Shown here in pieces: positions 35,035 to 45,186 of a stretch of DNA of 64,000 bases (position 1 is the first letter of the stretch; each line of letters opens with the position of its first letter). Under the pieces are notes generated by a model that saw nothing but the letters and a program-made list of their open reading frames with translations, was not told where the DNA came from and made no database searches. Made by a program: the position numbers and the translations under genes. Origin of the DNA: Boesenbergia rotunda (lineage: Eukaryota > Streptophyta > Magnoliopsida > Zingiberales > Zingiberaceae); NCBI GenBank assembly GCA_024364735.1, contig JAGFNQ010002597.1:186001-250000 (forward strand), written 5' to 3'.

Positions 35035-35770
35035 GACTAGTTTTAAAAGTTAGTCTGACACTTGACCTACTCAATACCAAGGTAGGGCGAGCTGATAGTA
35101 CGTTAGGGAAGCTGATCTAAGAAGTAAGATAGGGGAAGGCATCCTTTATTTGGTCTTCTTAGCCCAGTGGAACTAGCCGAAGCTACCCCGCCACATCCTA
35201 GACTAGTTAGACCAAGGAGTGTCAATAGGTAAGTTAAAAGTACAACTTCCTTAAGCAGTTTTGCCTAGAAAGTGGTTGTTGATCCAATAAGGCTTCGTCC
35301 AAAGAAGACCTCTGTGCCTCACCACGGTCTGGAAACCAATTATGGAAGTATACTTTTAAGCTACTTCTTGTCAAACCTGAATCTAACAGAGGTCAGATTA
35401 ACTTTTATAAAACAAACTCAAACTTATCTCACACAAATCATAGGATCCCTTTGATTGACAACTTAGATCAAGTGAGATGAATAAGGACAACTAAATTCAA
35501 AATTCAAAATTTCAAATTCCTTAAGTCCTTTTTAAGTTGTTCAAAATTCAACATTTTCAATTCCTTAAATATTTTAAATTCCTTAACTTTTTTAAAATTT
35601 CAAGTCTTCAAATTTCTTAAGGTTTTTCAAAATTTAAATTCTCTTAAGCGTTTTAAAAATTCAAACTTTTAAACTTCTTAAGTTTTTTTGGGGGTTCAAA
35701 TTTCTTAAGTTTCTTTAAATCATTCCTTTAACTCATTCAAAACTTAAACTAAATTCTAAAAAATCTCCTA
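35035..35770 (+). mobile_element. non-coding spacer between Sirevirus gag and pol
   Basis: No protein similarity recognised. The second half (35480-35760) is AT-rich and made of loosely repeated TTCAAAATTC and CTTAAG words about 30 bp apart. It ends in CTAACTGTAG just before protease sequence, which resembles a branch point and splice acceptor; see findings. It might instead be an old unrelated insertion without visible ends. Confidence 0.5.
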
Positions 35771-35775
35771 CCTAA

Positions 35776-38700
35776 CTGTAGGAAAACAAGTGGATTATCG
35801 ACAGTGGGTGCTCCAGACACATGACTGGGGATCCCACCAAGTTTACAAAACTCAAGTACAAAAGTCTAGGGACCGTTGCGTTTGGAAACAATGGTAAACT
35901 TAAGGTAATTGGCCTAGGTAACATTGAACTTGAGAGTCTGATTTTATAATTAAAAATGTCTTACTTGTTGAAAACTTTCACTTCAATTTACTAAGTATCA
36001 GCCAATTGTGTGACACTGGGTATAAGGTTAGGTTCTTGTCCAATGAATGTCTGATCAAACACACTGACAACCCAAACATCACACTTAGAGGACATAGACA
36101 CAATAACATCTATGAAATTAGGTTAACCTGTCCCCTAGCAAATTGTCTTTTAACACATAAGGATGAGACTTGGCTCTGGCATAGGAGACTTTCACACACT
36201 CACTTCAAAAAATTACCTAAACTAAATGGTTTAGTTAGAGGCCTATCAAAGTTACCTAACTTTGAGATAACCTTATGTAATGTTTGTCAACAAGGGAAAC
36301 AAACTAGATCAACTCATAAACCAACTAATCAAACTCAAACTAAATCAATTCTTGAATTAATTCACCTAGACCTATTTGACTCACATGGGGTAAAATCAAT
36401 TAGTGGGAATCTCTACTGTTTAGTAATTATAGATGACTATTCAAGATTTACCTGGGTAAAATTCTTAAAAAATAAAGATGAAATATTTGATATATTTACT
36501 CAATTTTGCAAATTAATAGAAAATGAAAAAGGGGTTAAAATTATAAGACTTAGGAGCGATAACGGTGGGGAATTCAAAAATCAAAAATTTAATCAATTCT
36601 GTTTAGACAATTGGCTACCACCACAAATTCTCCTGCCCTAAAACACCTCAACAAAATGGAATTGTAGAAAGAAAAATAGAACACTACAAGAAGCAACTAG
36701 AACAATGTTTAATGAATACAACTTACCTAAATACCTTTGGGCTAAGACTGTCAGTACAACCTGTTATGTACAAAACAGAATAACTATAAATAAAAATCTA
36801 GGAAAAACGTCTTTTGAAATCTATTATAACAAACAACCTAATATTAAGTATTTTAAAGTATTTGGATGTAAAGTGTATATATTAAATACTAGAGAACACT
36901 TAGGAAAGTTTACATCTAAGGTTGAGGAAGATATCTTTGTAGGTTATTCCCTTACCAGTAGAGCCTATCAAGTTTATAACAAAACTATCCTAAGAATTGA
37001 AGAAACTACAAATGTAAAATTTGATGAAAAATCTGACCCAAATAACTCTGATCAAACCACCTACCAACCAATTGATTTTGTTAGGTCCAGTACTGACCCA
37101 GATGAAAGCCCAATTAAGGACCAAGACCATGATCTGACTGAACCTTCACCTAACCAAACCAGAACCATTCGAGTTAGCTCAACCCACCCTATTGGTCAAA
37201 TCATAGGTGATCCAGAACTAAGGGTTCAAACTAGGTCAGCCTTTAGAAACCTTAGCCAGATTGCTTTAATTTCCAAAATTGAACCAAAATCAGTAGAAGA
37301 GTCTTTACTTGACCCTGATTGGATCATAGCTATGCAAAGGAGTTAGCCCAATTTGAACGTAGTCAAGTCTAGGATTTAGTACCCTTACCTAAAGACAAAA
37401 AGTTTATTGAAACCAAATGGGTCTTTAGGAATAAACTTAACGAACAAGGTGAAACAGTCAGGAATAAGGCTAGGTTAGTAGCTAAAGGGTTTAGCCAAGT
37501 AGAAGGACTTGATTATGATGAAACCTATGCCCCTATAGCTAGACTTGAGTCTATTAGGATTCTTTTAAGTTATGCAGCCCATAATGGATTCAAATTGTAT
37601 CAAATGGATGTTAAGCCAACCTTCCTAAATGGCCTAATTAAGGAAGAGGTTTATGTAAGATACCCCCTGGTTTTGAAAGCTTAGAACACCCTGACTATGT
37701 CTTTAAACTTAAAAAAGCCCTATATGGACTTAAGCAAGTCCCTAGGGCCTAGTATGAAAGATTGTCTAACCACTTAGTATCTAAAGGTTTTAACCAAGGC
37801 AAAATTGACCCAACACTATTTGTTAAAACCTTAAAAACTGATATTTTTATAGCCCAAGTATATGTAGATGATATAATATTTGGCTCAACTAACTCAAATT
37901 TTTTGCAAGATTTTATAATGGTAATGGAAACGAATTTGAAATGAGTTTAGTAGGCTAATTAACTTTCTTTTTAGGGCTACAAATAAAACAGACTAGTGAG
38001 GGTACTTTTGTCTATCAACAAAAATACACTAAAGAAGTACTTAGAAAATTTGGAATGGATAGTGCAAAAGAAATTAAAACACCTATGGCTACCAATCAAA
38101 CTATAGATAGTGACCCAAATGGAAAAACTATTGACCTTAAATATTATAGAAGTGTTATAGGCAGCTTACTTTACCTGACTGCAAGTCGACCTGACATTCT
38201 CTTTGTAGTTAGTATGTGTGCTAGGTATCAAACATGTGCTAAAGAGTCACATCTAATCATAGTTAAAAGAATATTTAGGTACCTTAAATGGACAGAAGGT
38301 TTAGGAATTTAGTATCCTAGAACAACCCAATTTGAACTTATTAGATTTTCTGACTCAGATTATGCTGGCTGTAAATTAGATAGGAAAAGTACCAGTGGTG
38401 GATGCCAACTTCTAGGGCCCTCACTAGTTAGTTGGTTCAGTAGAAAACAGCACTGCGTTGCCCTATCCACCACTGAAGCTGAGTACATAGCCATGGGTGA
38501 GTGTGTAGCCCAATTACTTTGGATGATGCATACGTTAAAAGACTTTAACTTAGATTTTAAGAAAGTCAAAATCTTTATAGATAATCTAAGTTCAATTAAT
38601 ATAACCAAAAACCTAGTCCACTACTCTAGGACCAAACATATAGAAATTAAACATCATTTTGTTAGATATCAAGTTAATAAAGGAGAAATTGAACTTAACC

Positions 38701-38804
38701 ATGTTGAATCTAAGGGTCTCCTAGCTGATATATTTATTAAACCACTCCCTGAATCTGAATTTAGTAACTTAAGAAGGTTAATAGGAATGTGTATTATAGA
38801 TTAG
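35776..38804 (+). pseudogene. Sirevirus-like pol (protease, integrase, RT, RNase H)
   Basis: Protease DSG at 35800-35808; GAG-pre-integrase and integrase from 36006 with aspartates at 36369-36371 and 36558-36560; integrase C-region 36705-37346; reverse transcriptase from about 37400 with YVDD at 37861-37872; RNase H 38055-38804 with DYAGCKLDRKS and ALSTTEAEY motifs, ending in TAG after 38804. Broken by a frameshift near 35945, an inserted base near 36610, a lost base near 36675, and stops near 37370, 37750 and 38310 where tryptophan is expected (TGG to TAG). The domain order is complete, so the damage is mutational, not a large deletion. Confidence 0.88.
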
Positions 38805-39237
38805 AACTGACCTGACCACACTTACTTCTTTTGAACAATCAACTCGTATATTCTGTTTAATCATTAGCTTAATTACTTTGATTCTTGGTTTAATTGGCTT
38901 AATTTTAGTATTTCAAACTTGCATTTAAAAAAAAAATTGGTGGACTTAGCCTAAGTTTGACCCCTAAAACTGCATGAACCTATAGATTTAGGTAGCCGCA
39001 TCTCACAAAACACATTAAGGATAACTTGTTTGTGCTTGCAAAACATAGAACGGTTGTGAGATGCATACGACTTTGCCTGGACTTTAGAATGCTTATGTCT
39101 GTGCATCGTAGTAAGTTTGGGCGTAAAATACCCACATTACAGTGATCAAGTCAAGTAGTCGTGAATTAAAATCTGAGCTAGACATTATTACTTGACTTGA
39201 CTAACCTAGTGAACACTACTATCATCTAGATAGTTAG
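38805..39237 (+). mobile_element. Sirevirus 3' untranslated tail
   Basis: Non-coding sequence after the RNase H stop with a run of A at 38926-38935. It is cut by the LTR of gypsy 1, so the polypurine tract and 3' LTR are absent. The last five bases, GTTAG (39233-39237), are the left target duplication of gypsy 1; the right copy is outside the window. Confidence 0.7.
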
Positions 39238-39822
39238 TGTAACGCCCGCTTTTTTTTTTCTCCATAAAGCGGCGTTACGTTAACATGAGTAGGGCAGGTA
39301 GACATCATAAGACAGCGGAATAACTTTAATCTTACACATACATGCACCTACTACCATTCCTAACATAATGACATGGGAACTTGGCATATTGACTTCATAC
39401 TTAGGATCATATCATGTCATACTTAACATCATGTCATAGAGTCATATAAGTCATCATTCAAGAACATAAGTAACAAAAGTAAAGTTCTAGCATAAGACGA
39501 GTAAACATATTATTTTCTTGGCCAAGTCACTACCACACACATGCATTCTTGCCCTCCTGCTGCTTCCTTATTGTCCCCTTGTGTGATCTGCGGTATAAGG
39601 AAATAAGACTATAAGCACAAAGGCTTAGTAAGACTCTTTCCTACTCACTAAAATCATTCATCACTTAATCATGAGCACATGAAACATTAACATAACTTGG
39701 TGCTCTACATAGAACATAAGTATCTCAAATCATTTGGCATGACCTAGTTCTTATATAGTACATGGACCTCAGATTTCACTTAACATGGCATGAACATAAA
39801 CATAAGTAACATTCTTAGCATG

Positions 39823-39970
39823 ACATGATACATGGCATAATCGTAAACATAAGTAGACATTCTTAGCATGGCATGATACATGGCATAATCATAAACATAA
39901 GTAGACATTCTTAGCATGACATAATACATGGCATAAACGTAAACATAAGTAGACATTCTTAGCATGGCCA
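39823..39970 (-). repeat. 48-bp tandem repeat in gypsy 1 3' LTR
   Basis: About three copies of a 48-bp unit around GTAGACATTCTTAGCATGGC. The unit length is a multiple of three, so the reverse frame 39780-40010 reads as a 16-residue repeated peptide; this is a consequence of the repeat, not a gene. The 5' LTR holds at least one copy more (50683-50890). Confidence 0.88.
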
Positions 39971-40083
39971 TAAGCATAAATCGTTTACTATCATGCATAT
40001 TTCTTGACATGAAACATAAGCATAAGACATTACTATCATGGCATAATGCACAGCATGAATGAATGCATGAGGCAAATGCATAT

Positions 40084-42854
40084 TGTAACGCCCGCCCTTA
40101 TATCTACTCTCGTGGCGGGGTTACGTACAACTCAATCATATAGTAATATTTTTTTTCTATCTTCTAGCATGACATTAAAATAATAAAGCAAGGACTAAGG
40201 ACTAAGCATGCTTGTTTAACTATCAAAGTCATTCTACAACATGATAAGTTTACCAGTAATGTAACTCATAACATGATCAAATATAAAAGACTTCCAAAGG
40301 TAACACTATCATGCCATGTCAATCTTAATCACTAATACTTATTGTCAGGGAAACCTAAACATAAACATAAACATGATAAGTAGATATAGAATCATTCTTT
40401 CCCGAGCCACCACCCCACACATCTTCAGCCTTCCTGCCTCTTCCTCTAGTTCGAGTGTTCTTTACCTTTATCTGCAGCATAAGACAACACATAGCTAGTA
40501 AGCATAAAAGCTTAGTAAGGATCCGGTCCTACTCGCAAAATCCATACGAAAGCATATAACATGTACACATAACAAGACTTAAGCATGAGTTCATCATAGC
40601 ATACTAAACATCAAAGTTTCTAAGCATGCAGCATATAGTATTTTAAGTATACCCATCACATGCAATAAATGTTTTTCAAAACTGTTCCATAATGGTATTA
40701 CTTAAAAATACATCCATGTCATATAGGGCCCAGTTGTGTACCACATGATGCGCGTTCCCTAATGAGTTGGGGTAGCGAGCCACCAATCCCATTAGAGCAG
40801 GACCTCTTACGTCCTACCAGAGCCATGATCTTACGTTAACATGCACCCCGGATTTGATTTAACGACCCCTCTTACGAGTCGGGTACACAACCTAGAAAGT
40901 AAAATACTTATCATGCCTTTACATATATATGCTAAGGATGTACTCCAATTTTTCACTGCTCAAGGGACACCCACTTTTTCAGGGTGTTTCTGATCCCATT
41001 GTTCAAGGGACACCCACTTTTTCAGGGTGTTTCTAATCCCATTGGGACACACCTCACAACATAAGGGTGTTCTGAATCCCAAACTTAGTGGAGTATCCTT
41101 GCTAGCATTTCATCGTGCATATCACATGCAATCTCATAAAGGTGCCCCATGGGCTATAAGACATGCTCATACATACATCATAATTCAACCACTTAACATA
41201 CTTTAGATCTGACAAGATTGGGTCACATAGATCATACTCATATCATAGGAAGTGGTAGCATGCTAACAATTAAGATTTTAATCAGACATCTCATTTAAAC
41301 ACCTCATGCATAAACATATCATAGCATGCTAACAATTAAGGTTTCAAATCAACTATTCCATTTAAACATCATTTGCATATACATATCATCATCCCAAACA
41401 TAAGCATATCTCCTAGGGTACATCTCATACAATCATCACATATATAGGCATATGATCTTACTAAACACAATCATAATCTCATAGGGTAAGTTGTCCTTCA
41501 CAACCTCATGTTTCATGCCTTGGCCAAATGTTACATGCTAAGGAATCCAATCAAACATTTCCTTTGAATATCACATGCATATACATCTCATATCATTTTA
41601 CATAAGCATATCACATAAAATAATTTAACCTTCACAAACCCTAAGGTTTCATGCCTTGGCCGAATGGTGTAGGGTAGGGAAACTAGGGTTTTGAAATTAA
41701 ACCTTCACACAAGCATTTATTCAAACACCTTGTCTACACTACTAGGCATAGATTCATCATAGGCAAATCAAGCATCCCTAAACCCTAATCTTCCTAGGTT
41801 GGCCGAATGATGTAAGGGTAGGGTAGGCTAGGTTTTTGACATCCAATCTTCACACAAACATTTATTCAAACACCTTACCTACACTACTAAACATGGACAC
41901 ATCATAGGCTAGCAAACAACCCAAAAAACCTAGCCCATTCCCTCTTGGCCGAAAGTTGTAGGGTGGATAACCCTACTTTTCCTTATCACAACATGATGGG
42001 AAACAACAGACATCCATACCCTAAGTTCCTAGGAGTATCCTCATGCATCAAGAAGCAACCAAGACCCTTGTCTTGGTGGTGGCCGAATGGTTACAAGGGA
42101 GGAACTCCCATTTTCGAAAACAAGGACACCAAAGAAACATTCAATAACAATTACACTGCAGGCGAGGGGATACTTACATCCTTTCGCTTGAGTTTCTTCT
42201 TCTCTAAAATCTTAGGGTACCCTTGAAGAAGAAGAAGATGAATTTTTCCCTTGTTAACCTTCTCTAGCAACCTTGGCCCTAGTAGAGGGCAAGAACCTTC
42301 AATGGGTCCTCTTCCTTCCAATTCCCTAGGGTTAGAACCCTAGGGTGGTGTTTTTCGAAAATGGAAAGGGAGAGAGGGCTCTTGATTTTCGAAAAGTGAA
42401 GTGGGGAAGAAGAAGAGGAAGTGTAACTTCCTTTCCCCCTCTCTTATTTATACTCTTATCATGAAAAGACATGTCTCTTCGCTTCCCTCGATTTAACAAG
42501 AATGTTTCTTATTCTCTCTACAAGAAACATTGTTTGGTTCATTGGTTATGACATGGTGAGTGCAACTAGGAGGTTCAAGGTTCAATCCTTGCTTCCTCCT
42601 TTTTATCACATTTTGCACTAATCCATATCAAAGCCCATTAAGCCAAGCCCATCATGAAATTTCATAATATTAATAATATTTCATGAATTCATAATATTTC
42701 ATAATATTCCATAAATATTATTTCATAATATTTTTAATATTTCATATTCATGAATCCATAATATTTCCTGATAATATTTCATGAATTCCATAATATTTCA
42801 TGAATTTCATGATATTTCATAACATTCTATATGGGAAAATTTTGGGGCGTTACA
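40084..42854 (-). mobile_element. solo LTR of a third Tekay-like family, TSD CATAT
   Basis: 2771 bp, TGTAACGCCC to GGCGTTACA, flanked by CATAT at 40079-40083 and 42855-42859. The 5' LTR of the same host shows the empty site at about 50985-51000. Orientation is inferred from likeness of its left end to the ends of the gypsy 1 and 2 LTRs. It has a tandem pair of about 47-bp units with AGGGACACCCACTTTTTCAG (40962 and 41008), GGCCGAA-like motifs near 41522, 41658, 41811, 41947 and 42081, a tRNA-like module at 42534-42604, and an AT-rich stretch of ATTTCATAATA repeats (42655-42830). Confidence 0.9.
42534..42604 (+). other. tRNA-like module in the solo LTR
   Basis: A degenerate A-box (42534-42545, three mismatches to TRGCNNARYNGG), a B-box-like GGTTCAATCC at 42579-42588 and a run of T at 42600-42604. 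It matches in order and position the modules at 44771-44847 and 55770-55845. Not a functional tRNA. Confidence 0.5.
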
Positions 42855-44770
42855 CATATACATAAGGATGCTTAACTTTTAAAATCATACTTTTAAATAC
42901 TTAAACATAATCATCACATCATTGGGGTCCCCGGCTTGTACCACATACATACATCATGTGCGCGCATCCCTAAGTAAATACGAGGTAGCTAGTCTCGACC
43001 TACTAGGGTAAGGACAGCATAGTCGGTAGTCCCAGAACTGGGGCGTTCTTAAGGTGCCCATCCCTGTTGCACAGCTTCGGTAGTGCCAGAACCGTGGACA
43101 GCATAGTCGATAGTCCAGAACTGGGGCGTTCTTAAGGTGCCCATACCTTGGACCCATACATCGGTCCGGTACAAGCTCATTCATAAAGTAAAATACTTTA
43201 CATGTTTCACCGTTCATAAGACATTCATGGCATATTTAAACATAGCATAATCTTGTTACATGAAGCATGACTTAAAACATGCTTATCCTTTCATTGTTCA
43301 TACTTAATGCATAGCATCATGATGCCTGGAAGGCATGAGCATTATCTTCATTCATAAACATGGCATGCATCTTCTTTCATAAATCATGGCATGCATCATC
43401 ATTCATAAACATAGCATGCATCTTCATTCATAAAACATGGCATGCATGATCATGATACATAAGGTAAGCATTGCATTTCATACATAAGCATGGTATCTAT
43501 CTCAAGCTTGCATAGTTAGGACTTCCATAAACATGCTACCTACTATCCAAATGCATGGCATAGAACATAAGACATTCATAACTAAATCCTATTAACCATG
43601 GTATCCAATCATAAACATACAAACATGAAACATGGTGCTTAAGGTTAGGGTTATAGGTAACTTAATTTCTACCGCATGCTTGAACCTTCTTATATACTTC
43701 ATAATAAGCCATAAACCATCCTTCTTCAAACCCTAACTCCACCCAAACCCTAGTTACCTTGCTTGGCCGAAACCTATAAGGGGAGGAGTTCCATCATTCA
43801 ATTACATGTAAGGTAGCATAAGGAAAAGTAACAACCATACATTACCTATAGGGCCATAAGAAGCCATTTAGGCTCATGATTAGGGTTCACCCTAACCCCA
43901 AGCCCTATTTTCTAGGGTTGGCTGAAACCTATAAGGAGCCATGGGTGCATGCATAAATTCATAGAATTTCCAATTAACCATCTAACGCCTTCCATACCAT
44001 ACCATAGGAACCATTAGGACCCTTACTTGAGGTAAGCCCCAACTCTTTGCCCTAGACCCCTACTTGGCCGAAAGTTATAGGGTCACAAAGCCTTGTGAAA
44101 ATTCACATAAGTCACCCTCAATCTCCCTTATATCATGATAATACACAAAATACATACTTAAAGGTTTAGATCCAACCCTACCTATGGGTTCATGGGGTTG
44201 GCCGAAACCCTAGGGGATACTAGGGTACCCCAAAATTTCTTCAAATCTTATTTTAACATATATTCATCATGGAAAAACATTAGAAAGCATGAGTATGATT
44301 TTTAACATCAACTTGGACCCAAAAACCCTTGTGGCCGAATACTATAGGGGTCCCAAAACATGGTTTTCTCAACATCAAACCCAAAACCAACTTCATATTA
44401 TGCTAAAAATCAAAAAGGAAGTATTATACCACAGGTGAGGGAGTCTTACCTTGGTTATAGACCTTAGATTTGGGAGAAGGATGAAGATCTTGTTGCCTCT
44501 TGACCACCCCTAGCCTTTGTACCCTTGTAAAAGCTTTGGATCTTGGAGATGGAGCCTTAGGTGAACCTTTTCCAAGGGAGAATCCCCTCTTGGGGTTTCG
44601 GCTAGAGTGAGGGAGGAGGAAGAAGAAAAGTGGATTTGATGGAAGGAAGGAAGTAACTCCCATTCCCCCTCTTTATAACACATTGAGGGTATGTGAAGAG
44701 TCATGGTGTCTCTTCATTTTCCCTAAGCCTTAACCATAATCCACTTCATTTCCTCATAGCACTCCCTTGC

Positions 44771-44847
44771 TAGGTGAATTGGTTAGAGCATGCATGGTTG
44801 TACAAGAGTTCCAAGGTTCAATCCTTGGTGCATGCACTAATTTTTTT
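44771..44847 (+). other. tRNA-like module (A-box, B-box, T-run) in gypsy 1 LTR
   Basis: A-box-like TAGGTGAATTGG at 44771-44782 (one mismatch to TRGCNNARYNGG) followed by GTTAGAGCA as in a D-arm; B-box-like GGTTCAATCC at 44815-44824 within CCAAGG / CCTTGG pairing arms; seven T at 44841-44847, the form of a polymerase III terminator. The anticodon stem does not pair and no acceptor stem is seen, so it is not a working tRNA gene. It lies on the strand opposite to the element, about 310-380 bp inside the LTR's own 5' end. Confidence 0.6.
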
Positions 44848-45152
44848 CTATTTTATTTTTATTTTATTTTCTATTATTTCAAAAATTCCTTAAAAATTCC
44901 CCCATAATTATGTTAATATTTCTCATTAAAACCCCTTTATATTTCTATTAATTTTTACCTAAAATTCACCCATAATCATGGTACTAGAAAGCCCATATAA
45001 GGCCCATTAGTGCTTATTTTTCCCAATTTAAATGAGAAAACATTAATTTCTAGGCTACAATTTGTATTAATATTTCTAGGTCCCTCGAAAAATTATGTAG
45101 ACATGCTCAATATTTTAAAGAAAATATTAAGAGAATTTTTCGGGTCGTTATA

Positions 45153-45160
45153 ATCCCCCA
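45153..45160 (-). other. polypurine tract of gypsy 1
   Basis: Minus-strand TGGGGGAT directly before the 3' LTR. The same tract precedes the LTR of gypsy 2 at 56161-56168. Confidence 0.8.
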
Positions 45161-45186
45161 TACCTCGTGAAAGTTCGTCCTCGAAC

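Larger units (their letters stand above)
31395..39237 (+). mobile_element. Sirevirus-like copia element, 3' LTR missing
   Basis: Sense-strand element with 5' LTR (31395-33087), PBS, gag with coiled C-terminal part, gag-pol spacer, pol, and a 3' tail cut at 39237 by a chromovirus. The 5 bp left of the LTR are AAACA. Affiliation rests on the gag start (PPFFNGEDFPYWKQRMEVYL pattern), the DSGCSRHMTGD-type protease and the long acidic gag C-terminus. All frames are broken, so it is not autonomous. Confidence 0.88.
39238..45152 (-). mobile_element. 3' LTR of gypsy 1, interrupted
   Basis: Plus-strand left end TGTAACGCCC, right end CGTTATA next to the PPT; on the element's own strand it runs TATAACGACCC to GGGCGTTACA, so the first dinucleotide has changed from TG. 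Removing the solo LTR and one CATAT leaves about 3.14 kb, collinear with 50104-52716. Contents include a 48-bp tandem repeat (39823-39970), inverted TATAA near 44675, five phased GGCCGAA motifs (43765-44339) and a tRNA-like module (44771-44847). Open frames in it, including 42954-43217 and 44424-44704, carry no domain. Confidence 0.88.

Noticed and set aside
39780..40010. Repetitive reverse frame with a 16-residue repeat; same at 50645-51025
   Set aside because: It is a by-product of the 48-bp tandem repeat in the LTR; no domain, and it lies inside both LTRs.
44771..44847. Functional tRNA gene
   Set aside because: A- and B-box-like motifs are present but there is no paired anticodon stem or acceptor stem; kept only as a tRNA-like module.
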